Shown piece by piece: positions 43,301-54,068 of a stretch of 64,000 nucleotides of DNA. A program made the position numbers and the translations under genes. The number at the start of each line of letters is the position of its first letter. Positions within the stretch are counted from its first letter, which is position 1. The stretch is from Cristatella mucedo (Eukaryota; Bryozoa; Phylactolaemata; Cristatellidae). The notes under the pieces are model-generated. The model was given only the letters and a program-made list of their open reading frames with translations. It did not search any database and was not told the DNA's origin. Location of the stretch: the NCBI GenBank assembly GCA_009760855.2, contig WPIO01000027.1:4433501-4497500 (forward strand), in the 5' to 3' direction.

Positions 43301-45189
43301 GAAGAAAGCTAACTCTAATTTTGATATTACAGTGAGTATACTTAAAAAACATTATCCACATATTAATACTGATAGTCTATTACATATAATATCAAGAAAG
43401 GGAGTTTACCCGTATGAATACGTGAATTCGTTTGATTGATTTAATGAAAATAACATTCCAAATATTAAAACATTCAATAGTAAACTTAGTTTTGATAAAA
43501 GTATTAGTGGAGAAGATTATAATCATGCACTAAATGTTTTTAAAGTTTTAAATATGGAAAGATCTGGGAGATTACAATGATATTTATCTAAAATTACATG
43601 TTAAACTTCTTGAAGATTGTTTTGAATCATATAGAAACAGTTTCGTTGAATTATTTAAATTAGATCCTGATCATTATCTATCTGCACCTCATGCTGGTCT
43701 TGTACTTTGTTTTACACTTCATGTACTATAAACTTAATAGGTAAAAAAGAAGGTAACTTACAACTGCATCAAAAATTTAAGAACTTTACATGAGGAGTTC
43801 GTCAAGTAAGTCACAGAATTTGTACAGCTAACAACAGAAAACTTTCTAACTACAATAAAGAAAAAGAATCTAACTACATTATATATTGGGATGCAACAAG
43901 TTTTTACCCAACAGTTATGATGTGGCACCTCCCTATTACAGAACCTATTGAAGACGATCTAAATTATTGGTCACTTGAAAAAATAATGTCACCACCAGAT
44001 GGTGATATAGGTATATTTGTTTTAGCTGATTTAGAATATCCAAAGGAATTACACGATTTACACAATGATTATCCTCTTTGTCCTGAAAGTAGAATTGTTG
44101 ACAGTTCTGAGTATTCAAACTATCAACTAAGATTTTCAACAGGAGGAAGTGATGTACAAAATTGATTTGCGATTTCCCTAAGAAAATTAATTGTTTAACA
44201 CATTTTAGATACTTTCAATTTGTTGTTAGTAAAGGACTGATACCAACTAAGATACATACAGTTTACAAGTTTAAACAAGATCGTTGGGCAAAACCATTTA
44301 TTGATGTATGTGCAGAGAAAAAGATTGAATTTGATCGTAAAAAAGATGAATTTAAAAGAAATATATACAAAGGTTTTATCTGTCAGATTTTTGGAAAAAC
44401 TTGTTGAAACGTTGAAAACAGAACATGGGTTAGAATAGTAAACACAGGAACTGAAAAGATTGATTTATTGTATAGTAAGTTAATGAGAGATCCAAGACTT
44501 TAAGAAACTAGATGCTTTGATAAAACTCTAGTTGGCTTTGAACATGCTAAAAGAACTACAATTTTAAACAAACCAATGTTCACAGGTGTTGCCATTTTTG
44601 ATTTATCAAAATTACATCTGCAAAGCTTTTTCTATGATGTATTAAAAAGTAAATTTAATGACAGAATACATTTGTTATTTACAGAATACATTTTTTATTC
44701 ATTAGTTGTTAACATAAGAAGTGAAAACTTCGATGCGGAACTATCTGATATCAAAGATTGGTTTCATAAAGACGAGTTTGATAAATTCAAGGACGAGATG
44801 AAAGGAGAACAAATTAATGAATTCATTGCTTTGAGACCAAAACTGTACTCTGTTAGTTCTGTAAATCCAATTATGAAAGCAAAAGGAGTTCCAAAATCAG
44901 TAAATGAACATTCAAAATTAACACATAACATATGAAGAATACGCTGATTGCCTATCTAAATCAAATGATATATTTATAAATGGCTATAATACCAAAGAGT
45001 TCAACGAAACAATTGATAGAGATTTCTATTGTGTGACACAAAGTAAACACAATATTATTACAAAGAAATTGAAAAAAGAGCACTATCTGCATTTGAGTCA
45101 TAACGATATTGGTTAGATTGTGGAGTTCATAGTTATGCTTACGGCGACTATGGAATAAAAGAGACTGGTCGAAAATGCTTTATATAGAT
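40315..45189 (+). pseudogene. Protein-primed DNA polymerase B (broken)
   Basis: This is the replicative polymerase of Polinton/adintovirus type. Landmarks in order are: an N-terminal domain ending NPGSGWR; GSSYLELPP and CINIKNEDNYCALVC; a C2H2-like CHRC...C zinc finger; an exonuclease-type ADFES; VRDHYHFTGKFRGAAHKLCN; FIHNFKGYDS; motif A as DATSFYPTVM (43,890-43,920); the motif B region ending FGKT (near 44,400); and the family C-terminal region to about 45,189. Breaks include stops near 40,541, 41,222 and 41,562, an internal 1.2-kb tandem duplication, several frameshifts between 43,440 and 43,800, a TGA after FGKTC, and loss of the DTDS motif C near 44,690. It cannot encode an active enzyme. 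Confidence 0.9.
40712..43108 (+). repeat. 1.2-kb tandem duplication inside PolB
   Basis: Bases 40,712-41,910 recur as 41,911-43,108 with an offset of 1,199 and only a few differences seen by eye, for example GAAGATATG against GAAGGTATG and one extra T near 41,316. Both copies carry the same 157-codon open frame starting SEYVLRMGSSY. The junction has a short TTGGA microhomology. It is either a recent segmental duplication after integration or an assembly duplication of two alleles. Confidence 0.95.
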
Positions 45190-45363
45190 GCCAAAAAGAA
45201 AAAACGAAAACACAAAACAAGTAAGTATAAAGAAAGTAAGATTTGCTGATAAAGAGAGAACGGAACAGATAAAAAATATGTCAATATCCTAGAAGAAGTA
45301 GATCTGTTTAAATCAATGGAGAAATTAAATATAAATAATTAAAAATATTTCCACTATTATAGG

Positions 45364-45615
45364 ATGGACCAAGAAAAACAAGAAGTTTTCCAATTTTTAG
45401 AGGAAGAAGAAGATTCAATTAATATTACTCTTTCAGACACTGAATCAGTATCTGATATACTTTCTGAGGATCCTGACTACGTTCCAGAATCTGAATCAGA
45501 AACAGACTTTTCTTACTGCAGCGTTAGTGAAGAAGAAGAGTATTATGTCAGTGAGGAGTGCGATATAAGTCTTGAAGAGCTTCTATTTGGAGTGCAAGAT
45601 GAAGATAGCGATTAA
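45364..45615 (+). CDS. Small acidic viral protein
   Basis: This is an intact frame of 83 codons, starting just after a TATAGG motif. It is dominated by Glu, Asp and Ser (FLEEEEDSIN, SESETDF, SEEEEYY) with DPDYVPESE in the middle. I do not recognise a family. The extreme acidity would suit a DNA-mimic, a chaperone-like or a transcription-activating role, but that is inference. It is one of the few unbroken frames in the element and follows PolB on the same strand. Confidence 0.6.
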   Translation: MDQEKQEVFQFLEEEEDSINITLSDTESVSDILSEDPDYVPESESETDFSYCSVSEEEEYYVSEECDISLEELLFGVQDEDSD

Positions 45616-45648
45616 ATTAAATAAAATTTTATTTTACTTATGTAGAAA

Positions 45649-45879
45649 ATTGATGTTTTAAGAATTCTTAGTTGTGAACAATCTAGAGAAATGGCAATAA
45701 GAATCGGTTTACAAAAACTTAAAGGTGAAGATCAAAGAATAGTTAAACATTCACTTGATAAACTTATTCCAGATTTAGATAGCTCATTTATTAATGTTCT
45801 TATAGAGATTTGTGATACATGTGATAAACTAATGGAATGTCGTAGTAAGATTAATGATATGCTTGAAGAATTAAATTAA
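45649..45879 (+). pseudogene. Small viral ORF, paralogue A (start codon lost)
   Basis: The reading frame encodes RILSCEQSRE..., KLIPDLDS and ICDTCDKL, with about 77 codons. It aligns end to end with the ORF at 46,271 (RIVSCKKARK, FIPNLDG, ICNACDKI). A TATGTAGAAA motif precedes codon 1, but that codon is ATT where the paralogue has ATG. The next in-frame ATG is at 45,691. The function is unknown. The two conserved cysteines in IC-x-x-CDK are shared by both paralogues. Confidence 0.65.
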
Positions 45880-45960
45880 AAATCTAAAACACCAGCAACT
45901 AAACCCGGTGTACAAGTTAATTGATTTTATATTAAAAACTTTTTGACATTATATAGAAAA

Positions 45961-46182
45961 ATGAATATTGAAAAACTAAAGGCAAATTTTGAAACTATAA
46001 ATATTACAGTTATAGAAGTAGAAAAAATTATTGATGAAACAGATGAATCTAATTTTAGTGATGCTTTTTATAATGTTTGTAATCTTGGTAATTCTCAAAA
46101 TTTTATTAAAAAAGTAGAAAATAAATTTATTTTGGCTATTTATGATATTGGTAACGCTAAAAGTAATTATGAAACATGTTAA
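45961..46182 (+). CDS. Small viral ORF between the paralogues
   Basis: This is a frame of 73 codons beginning directly after ATATAGAAAA. It is Asn/Lys/Glu-rich and probably helical, with NFSDAFYNVCNLGN and AIYDIGNAKSNYE. The last segment faintly resembles the SLTDICNACDKIHEYE end of the neighbouring paralogue, so it may be a third, more diverged family member. An in-frame TAA at 46,180 may be premature, because the following codons continue in the same style. Confidence 0.5.
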   Translation: MNIEKLKANFETINITVIEVEKIIDETDESNFSDAFYNVCNLGNSQNFIKKVENKFILAIYDIGNAKSNYETC

Positions 46183-46270
46183 GATAATTATAAAAAATTT
46201 AAAGATGAAAAATGTGAAGAGATAGCAAGAAAATGAATTAATAAATTAAATTTATTTTACTTATATAGTT

Positions 46271-46501
46271 ATGGAAATTTCAAGAATTGTTAGTTGTAAA
46301 AAAGCTAGAAAATTAGCAGAAAAAATTTGCAATATGAAATTCAAATGTGTTAATAGAGATATACTTAAAAACTATCTTTATAAGTTTATTCCAAATTTAG
46401 ATGGTTTAATTATTTTGAGTCTTACTGATATTTGTAATGCTTGCGATAAAATACACGAATATGAAGTAAAACTAGAAAATAATATTAAAATACTAGATTA
46501 A
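46271..46501 (+). CDS. Small viral ORF, paralogue B
   Basis: This is an intact frame of 76 codons with its ATG three bases after TTATATAG. It is homologous along its whole length to the ORF at 45,649, sharing SC near the start, IPNLDG/IPDLDS and IC-x-(A/T)-CDK. It is predicted to be small and helical. No family is recognised. The pair shows gene duplication within the virus genome. Confidence 0.65.
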   Translation: MEISRIVSCKKARKLAEKICNMKFKCVNRDILKNYLYKFIPNLDGLIILSLTDICNACDKIHEYEVKLENNIKILD

Positions 46502-46575
46502 TAGCATTTGTTAATTATATTTATATTAGTATCAATTAATTGTTGTGCATGTATTTTTTTTAATCATATAGAAAA

Positions 46576-48226
46576 ATGGCTGCAACTTCTGATGTTACTG
46601 ATCCAAATCTAGCAACTACTGCTACAGCACTTAAAGCATACGTAGGTTATCTTGTTAAATCAAGAATGACATCTTACGATGAACAAACACTGTATTCAGA
46701 TATTTCAGTTATGACTGATACATCTGTTAAGAAATTCTATCTAGATGAGTGTGATATTGAAGCACAAAAGGTAATTACTTCAGGAATGGCAGATGTAACA
46801 GCAAATCTTGATACTAAAGAAAAGCATAAGTTGATGCACTTCTAGATGCACCTGGTGAAATCTCTGGATACACAATATGGATTGTATCACAACTTCCAAC
46901 AGTCTCAACTGTTGTATCAGGAGTATCAGGAGTTAAACCTGACATCTCTGGAATTGGTTAAAGATGAATGTTATGCAGTTCTACCTGATATTTCTGAGCG
47001 GACCAGCTAAACTCATATATCGAAACCTCACATCTTGCTAGTAAGTTCCAGTCTGGCTTTAGAGCTAATCACTCCACAGATTCAGCATTGCTTCGGGTAT
47101 ACAACGACCTACTTAGGAGTGCAGACATGGGTAGAGTGTCTCTGCTTGTTTTGCTCGATCTTTCGGCAGCTTTTGATACCATCGATCACAAAGTTCTTCT
47201 AGAGCGCCTCTCGTCTCGCCTGGGCATCACTGGCACTGCTCTGCAGTGGTTCAGGTCCTATCTCAGTGGGAGACTCCAGAGTATTGACGTGAATGGACAA
47301 AGATCATCTGAGGTACCTCTGAAATATGGCGTACCTCAGGGCACCGTGCTAGGTCCGGTTCTTTTCATGGTTTATACTCTGCCTCTTGCTGATGTGATTG
47401 CCAAGCACAATCTAGGCTTTCACTTCTATGCGGATGACACTCAGTTGTACCTTTGCTTTGATCCCTCTCAGCCTTCGAGCACCTCGAATTCTCTCAACTC
47501 ACTTGCTGCATATATTGATGACACCCGCACATGGATGGCAGCAAGTTTTCTAAAAAAATAAATGACGATAAAACTAACTTACTAGTTATGGGCAAACCCA
47601 GTGTGATTCACAAATTGGAAAGGCTGACGCTCAAAGTTGGCTCTGCCAGCATATCTCCAGTTGAATCGGCTCGAAATCTAGGTGTCATATTCCAAAGCGG
47701 GACCTCTCGTTAGACTGCCATATCAGCTCCCCAGTCAAATCTGCCTATTTTCAGATTCATAACATAGCTAAAATTGTTTGTTTAGATAAGCATACCACAT
47801 CTAAGTTGGTCCATGCATTCGTGACATCCCGTCTCGACTTCTGCAAGTCACTGCTCGCTGGCCTACCGGCATGTGCGATCAGGCGTTTGCAGCTGGTGCA
47901 AAACTCTGCAGCTATGCTTGTCTGTCGTAAGCGTCGCAGTTGCCACATTGCACCATTTCTCGCCGACCTGTGCATGTCAACTCTAACCATGTTATTCATG
48001 TTGTTTATCAAGCATGATATTACTCATTATTCAATCGCGTTTCCCTTTGCAGCAAATGTAAAGCGCCTAGAGAAAGAGATTAAGTTCTCTAAGGGCGCTT
48101 TATCAAGTGCATTATTATTATTATTATTATTATATGGTAAAAGTGCAAGACAAAAATCAACTGTAGCAGCTCTAGCAGCACAAGCACAAACTTCAACACC
48201 TGCACCTGCACCAACTGCTGTGTAAT
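46576..48226 (+). pseudogene. Viral gene split by a LINE
   Basis: The frame opens after CATATAGAAAA with MAATSDVTDPNLATTATALK and runs 89 codons to a frameshift near 46,835. It then continues in another frame (GEISGYTIWIVSQLPTVS) to about 46,996. A LINE fills 46,997-48,133, after which the gene resumes and ends in an Ala/Pro-rich tail (QTSTPAPAPTAV) with a stop at 48,224. The total would be about 170-180 codons. The function is unknown; the position suggests a structural or regulatory virion protein, which is inference. Confidence 0.65.
46997..48133 (+). mobile_element. L2/CR1-like LINE inside the virus
   Basis: This 5'-truncated copy contains much of the reverse transcriptase (DLSAAFDTIDHKVLLERLSS, GVPQGTVLGPVLF, FYADDTQLYL with the YADD catalytic box) and ends with the conserved 3' tail and (ATT)n. 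An internal deletion joins about 47,970 to the 3' end. It interrupts the viral gene at 46,576. Confidence 0.9.
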
Positions 48227-48266
48227 AAATTTAAATAATAACAAAATAAAAACAATATTATAGAAA

Positions 48267-48658
48267 ATGGTTTCAGTTGAAACAAGAGGAAAAGACTGTC
48301 TTAATGAAGTACAAGGTCAGCAATATTCAAACTTTAAGATTTATTCATATCCAATGGGTAGAATTGAAGACATTAGATCAACTTGTTAGATGCTGTGAAA
48401 CTAGTACTAGAATATAAAGTACTAAGGATTAATCACTCTGAACCAGAAATAGCATGTATATTCACTAAAGTCAGAGATGGTTCAATCTTTAAAGAGTTTC
48501 TAAAAGACTTAAAAATAGAAAAAATGAATAGTATGAGGTCTGAAGCATACTCTAAAAAAATAGAACTAACTGAAAAAATAAAGAAAGAACTAGATGCAGG
48601 AAAGAGTAGTGATCTACCAGAAGAATTGATTGAAGAGACTATGGATTGGAAGACTTAA
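48267..48658 (+). pseudogene. Viral ORF of unknown function (frameshifted)
   Basis: The ATG lies three bases after ATTATAGAA. The first 40 codons (ETRGKDCLNEVQGQQYSNF) end at a TAG near 48,390, and the frame continues in another register with DAVKLVLEYKV, CIFTKVRDGSIFKEFLKDL and a charged helical C terminus to 48,658. No family is recognised. Confidence 0.55.
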
Positions 48659-48770
48659 ATTTCATCTTATGAAAAATAAACAGGAAGTTCTCCAGGCTCA
48701 TCAACTTTAATAGGTTTTCTAAGATCTAGTGATCTTGATGGAGAATAAAAACATTTGATATAAATTCAAT

Positions 48771-51572
48771 TTAAATACAATCAGAAGTATTTGGCATATT
48801 TATGCTAAAACCTTGTGTAATTCCAGTTACAGCTTCATTATTAGTTAGTACAGGATATGAAAACTCTATTTGAATGTTTAACCTTCCGTAATCTAGTTTA
48901 GTATGATTAATATAATTAATATAGTAAAGAGTTAAAGTATAATTTTCTATAAAATAACTTTTAAAACTATAATTTATATCATCATTTAAATCTCTATTAA
49001 AGTACTTCTGTTTTATATTTCTAATTAGAATTTCTCAATCTAATTTATATTTTGTTACTAAATTAATCATTGTTTTTGTAAAATAACGAGTGTAAATACC
49101 ACACATTACAATTGCTACGGGAGCGTTAGTTTTACTAATTATCCTGTAATTAAATATATCATTTTCATAAGTTGAATATGATACATTAATATCACTAGAT
49201 CTGTTGAATAATTCTATAGCATTTATTATTATTTTAGAGTAGTTGGGTTTATATGTTGATATCCGATAATTTACTTAAGATTAATTTACCATTATTAGAA
49301 GAAGAAAATCTTGGTCTTGGAATTCAAATATTAACTACATTATTTACAGTTAAATTGACAAGATATTCAATGAAAGTAGTTCTACTAATAGTCTTAGTAA
49401 TACTTGGATTATTTCCACATTTTAAGTAAAGACTATTTAAAATACTACTAGAAATTACATCATTTGCTTGATAATTTACATAATTTCTACTCAATGTTAA
49501 ACTATTAACAACTAAATTTCCATCTATTGTTTGATTATCATAATTATACAAATCAACTTTTGCATCAAGGTATTTTTTGTTGAAACATCACGTCCATTAT
49601 TTCGATCTAAAACATTTACATATTTTCTTGAGTTTACAGATAAATTACCTATTATATGTGGATCTGAGTCTTTTCTTAGATAATTATTATCAGAAAATGA
49701 TGTACTAACAGTTTCTAAATTTTCAGCAGTACTTCAGACCTTTGTTATTCTATTTGAATTAAAATTCAAAGTTCCATTCATTTCTAATTCTTTGCTAGAA
49801 AGCATATTATAATAAAGCTATTCAAACAGTCATTAATAAAACAGTATTATATAAATCCTCAGTCATTATAAATTGCAAACTTGTAGTGCTTGAAGTTGTC
49901 GTAACTGAAGTTGGTGTAAGTAATCTTTTATCAAGTACTTTTGTATCTGGATAATATCCACCTTGATAAACATCTAAATAATAGCCAGCCTGTTCATAAG
50001 TTGTACATAGAACAAATAATCCCCTATCAACTTTAATATCTTCTGCACTTAAAACAAAACTAATTGTCGGAGAATCAGTTTAAGTTAATCTGGAAAATTT
50101 ATATGTTTTCCCACCATCAGTAGTAATATATTTTGCATAACATTTTACAACAGCTATATTACCATCAGACATTCCATTTAGATAAGCAAGATTAACACCA
50201 TCATTAGGATTAACAGGATCCTTTACAATTCTAATAAAATTATTTCGAATATCAAAGTTTCCATTAACTGTTCTAACATTTAAACTAAGAGAATTTGCAT
50301 CCATATGACCTTTATTAGGAACATCATTAGAATTAACAGGTGAATTAGTGACACTATACTTCCATTTACAGTTAAATTTCCATTCATTGTTCCACCTGTA
50401 ATTGGTAATTTAGTATCAGCATAATCTTTCGTTGCAGCATCACTAGAATTTATAGGATTAGCAAGATCTACCAGTCTTTGATTGCTCATATCAATATCAC
50501 CATCAGAAATAGTTGATCTAGAAATCTTTGTAACAAAGTTTGTATCCTTATACTTTCTGTTTACAGCATCACCTGCATCAACAGGATCACCTAAATTCTT
50601 AATCAAGTTACCATTCATACTTAGATTTCCAGTAAGTATACCAGTCTTTCTAATATATTTCTTTGCATGACTTCCTTTTTTCTATAACCTAACATTTCTA
50701 TACAATACTAGCAAGAAAATAAATATAACTAATACAACTTGCAATAGTAAACTTATCAACAGCATAAGTACAACTTCCATCAATATTAATTATTAAAACT
50801 ATAGTTCCACTAACACCATAAGTACTGTCACTGGTTAAATCTAAATAAGCATTTGCTTTATCTGTTGCATACATAATACCAGATATCATACCAAAGTTAG
50901 GTAATGTACCAGGAAAGAATGTTATAAGATTAGTTATAAATCCTAACTTTCTTCCTGTTCCTTGTTCTATAATTGGCATATTAGCTGGTGTAATTTGTGG
51001 CAGTGAATAACCAGGTCCACTACTACCATTAGCAGTAATATTAAGACCTAACATATCAAGCTTGAATAAACTAGGATAAGTATTAGAACTCAATCCTAAA
51101 TAGCTAAATCCTACTTGTTAAGTATTACCAACATATTTTTTTGCTACTACATCAGAATCTTTTAACTTTATAATTTTCTTGTTACCTAAATTCATGCTTG
51201 CAGTTGCTTTACCTTGAAATATATGTCATACTTTTCAATAATCCATAATTTATTACTTAATAAGCTCTTAAATCTGAGTATACAGTACCATCAGCAGAAT
51301 TACCTGATATACCAATAACATTCTTACAATTCAGTTGTGATAGTAATTCTGCTTCACTCTTTGGAAGTAAATTAGATAAACTTGATACAGTTGCTAATTC
51401 ACCAGCAGCATTAGAAATAACACTACCACCAACATTTGAACTAAGAGTGTAATCCAATCTTATTGCATCACCATCATTAACAGGAAAATCTAAGTTCCTT
51501 ACTTTATTATTATTTGCATCAAGATCAGTATAAACAATTCCATTAATCTTAGTTACTTTTTCCGTATGTTAT
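48771..51572 (-). pseudogene. Large fibre-like protein with tail-fibre repeats
   Basis: This probable receptor-binding fibre is read on the minus strand over about 2.8 kb. The N-terminal two thirds carry repeated units of the phage and giant-virus tail-fibre type, namely GGTMNGNLTVNG and variants of NLGDPVDAGDAVNRKY, LANPINSSDAATKDYAD and VKDPVNPNDGVNLAYL. The last third (about 49,240-48,771) is a non-repetitive Tyr/Ile-rich domain that looks like a globular head. The expected first codon is ACG near 51,570. There are frameshifts near 50,340 and 51,120 and several stops, including a TGA near 49,040. The trimeric nature is inferred from the repeat family. Confidence 0.7.
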
Positions 51573-51587
51573 ATTTATATATGAAGA

Positions 51588-51944
51588 ATTGTAAGGTACA
51601 GGAGTTTCTGAAGATATAAAAGAAGGAGTTAGTACAACCAAAGAATTTGTGTCAGATGTTACAACAGCAACAGAAGTTGGTTCAAAAGCTGTTATAAAGT
51701 AGCGCCTAAAATTGCTATGAAACTGTCTTTATAAGCTTCAAACAAAATAGCAAAGATATTTCCAAAAGTATTACAATCATTTAAAGTTATTGGAACTGCT
51801 ACTAAAGCACTAGGAGGTTTTCTATCAAGTATTACAGGTATAATAGATCTAGGACTATTTTTAAAAGGGATTGTAGATGATATTGCTTCAGGTATATACG
51901 GTCAAGTTTTCGGGAAAAAAATGGCAGATAAAAAGAAGGATTAA
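51588..51944 (+). pseudogene. Viral ORF with hydrophobic segment (frameshifted)
   Basis: It is divergent from the fibre and shares its short AT-rich upstream region. The first part reads GVSEDIKEGVSTTKEF and ends near 51,702. The frame shifts and continues with KIFPKVLQSFKVIGTATKAL and GFLSSITGIIDLGLFLKGIV, a possible membrane-active or membrane-spanning segment, to the stop at 51,942. The family is not recognised. A minor virion protein is possible. Confidence 0.45.
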
Positions 51945-51950
51945 CAAAAA

Positions 51951-52452
51951 TGGTAGCATCACTTGAGGTTGGCTATTATATCAATGAAATACTACTTGAA
52001 GCAGAGACTCTGATTGGTATCTAAACCCTAGTAAGTTTTTACCTGATAAGTTTGGAGAAGAGGTTAATTGGGATGCTACACAATTTGATCCTATAGCATG
52101 GAAAAAGAACGTTCTTGAGGTTAGGTCAGGTGGCATACTCCCAGCGATTCCTGCGATACTAGCTAGTATTGCAAGTGTGGTAGGAACAGTAGGTTTAGCA
52201 GTAAGTATAGCAGTTGCAGTTGCAACTCTAATAAAGAAAACAGTACATACATCAATGCATACTGCAAAATATCCAAAAATGGATACATATGAGCAAAGAC
52301 TTGGTGCTTTATCACTTCAAAGTGAAAGACTAAAGAATGCAATTGTGGACTTGAGAAACATGATTGAACTGTTAGAGAAAGGTGTAGATATTGATCTTTC
52401 AGATAAAGTACAAAATTCAGAGGTAAAAAAACAGGTTAGAGTATCTGAATAA
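51951..52452 (+). pseudogene. Viral membrane-type protein with coiled coil
   Basis: The frame starts MVASLEVGYYINEILLEAE, is broken by a TAA near 52,021, then runs in another register with FGEEVNWDATQFDPIAWKK. One transmembrane-like segment follows (AILASIASVVGTVGLAVS) and then a Lys/Glu-rich, probably coiled-coil, tail with LSLQSERLKNAIVDLRNMIE. The architecture (ectodomain, membrane span, coiled coil) fits a virion membrane or minor capsid protein. The family is not recognised. Confidence 0.5.
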
Positions 52453-52689
52453 AGGAAGAGAACTTGTTGAGAAATCTGGTGTTAGCTATAGTGAAGAATT
52501 GAAGGAAGACCTATAAAAAAGTTGAAGCAAGCACGTTGGTGAAAAGAAATAATGTAATTATAAAGCTGAGAGTGCTATCTTGCTAGAGAGTCTGTTTTCT
52601 AGACGAGCAAGTCAAAAAGAAATTTATGATGAAATGATCAGACTTTAGGATGAGTTGAAGAAGAGATGTAAGAATAAATAATCAGTGTG

Positions 52690-53256
52690 ACGAACTAGTT
52701 TATTATCTTCTGTAAGTGTATAATCAAAGTTTAATCGTGTGAATTGTAAATGCAAACGTATTGCTTCAAGATCTCTCGCAATAGCTACTTCTTCTGGACC
52801 GTCAAATAGACCTAAGTAATATTTATGTTTATCTATGGTAATTTCTGATCTTTATTTATTTAATTTCTTTAAAAAACTCTAATGAAACCAGATTTATTGT
52901 CCTTTCGTTTTCCTTTATTTCTTTGATTTTCTGAATTACTAGCAGTTCTTAAATTACTAATTCTATTATCTGATTTGATTCCATTAATATGATCAATTTG
53001 AAAAATTGGCATTTCTTTTATTACCAATGAGGCAGGCAAGTATATGTGCTTTATATTCTTTAATATCAATAATTGTTCTTGTATATCCTTCTTTACTAAC
53101 ACACCCAGCTTCTTCTCCATATTTAGCAGTTCTTCCCCTATCTTCTTTCCACCTGAAGAGACCAGTATAAGTATTATAATCTAGCAATTCTAAAACTCGA
53201 TTTCTGAAAGCAGTAAATTGATCAATTCTATTACTACAAATTTCATCCAAATACAT
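52690..53256 (-). pseudogene. HNH-AP2 homing-type endonuclease
   Basis: The start follows GATATAGAAT. The N-terminal part reads LLDYNTYTGLFRWKEDRGR and GYTRTIIDIKEYKAHILACL. After a frameshift near 53,000 comes the HNH signature QIDHINGIKSDNRISNLR with SENQRN, then KSGFIRV and an AP2-like block (HKYYLGLFDGPEEVAIARD...LQFTRLNF). This N-domain/HNH/AP2 order is typical of free-standing homing endonucleases in phages and large DNA viruses. A deletion or frameshift near 52,870 separates HNH and AP2. It is an intruder gene and is dead here. Confidence 0.85.
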
Positions 53257-53304
53257 ATTCTATATCCTGTTTTTAACTGTTTAAAATAATTTAATTTATA
53301 TAGA

Positions 53305-54068
53305 ATGGATTACCATCAAGCAAAACTAACTTTATCTGACCATCAAGTAAAGCAAATTCACAACTCAAAAGAACCAATTTCTATCAGGCTAAAGCATTCA
53401 GATTTATCTGGTAGTGTTCCTATTCTTTTAACAAAAACACAGCAAGAATAGAAAAATGTAGAAGTAAAGGAATTGGATTACAATTGAATTTATATCTTAA
53501 ACAACTAAAACAAAATAGAAAACATGGTTCTGGCATTGTTGACTTTATCACTAGGATATCTGGTGGAAGAGAATTTCATATGAAACTTCCTAATAACGTT
53601 CAATCAGAAAATGTTCCTGGTGGCAGTTTTAACAATCCAGGTAAATACAGTTATGTGGGTCCAGGTACGAAGCTCACTAGAAGAATGGAACAAAATTATC
53701 AAGGTGTTAATGACCTAGATGAACGTGCTTTGATTCATGACCACGATTACACGGAAACAAGTTCAATGCCTGAATCTAAACGAACTGAAATACGAAATTT
53801 ATCAGATTTAATTCTTGCTGAATCTGCAGCGTGAATAGCATTAGACCCTAAACAACCTAATTATGTTAGAGAAGACGCAAAAACTGTTGTGGTTGTAATA
53901 ATGGCATAGGAAAAACTTGGCCTTGGACTTGGTGGTATGTTGTATGAATCATTTGCAATTGATTTTCTAAAAGATAAAGTATCAAATCCTGCAAGCCTAA
54001 ATAATATTAAGAACTATGCTAGAGAAATCGTTGATATAATGCTAGATAGAACTAGAAAAAAGATATGA
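53305..54068 (+). pseudogene. Adintovirus X-like protein with phospholipase A2 domain
   Basis: The ATG follows TTATATAGA directly. The N-terminal part has the LRLS-x-x-(D/Q)LSG and LLTKTQ style seen in adintovirus/Polinton X-type proteins. After a frameshift near 53,440 comes a Gly-rich linker and then a parvovirus-type PLA2 core: calcium loop YVGPGTKL and catalytic HDHDY (about 53,650-53,755). In parvoviruses this enzyme breaches the endosomal membrane during entry. A TGA at 53,832 and a TAG near 53,908 truncate the C-terminal helical part. The catalytic His-Asp pair is retained, but the gene is broken. Confidence 0.85.

Larger units (their letters stand above)
45345..53304. promoter_or_regulatory. 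TATAG start-proximal motif (viral promoter class)
   Basis: Twelve viral frames begin within a few bases of a TATAG-like motif: + at 45,364, 45,649, 45,961, 46,271, 46,576, 48,267, 53,305 and 62,918 (as TATATA); - at 53,256, 56,507, 58,015 and 60,382. Several share an upstream AATATTTCCA element (45,340; 56,530; 62,897). PolB (40,315) and the exonuclease (58,825) lack it. The placement resembles initiator-type late promoters of other large DNA viruses; this is inference. Confidence 0.65.
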
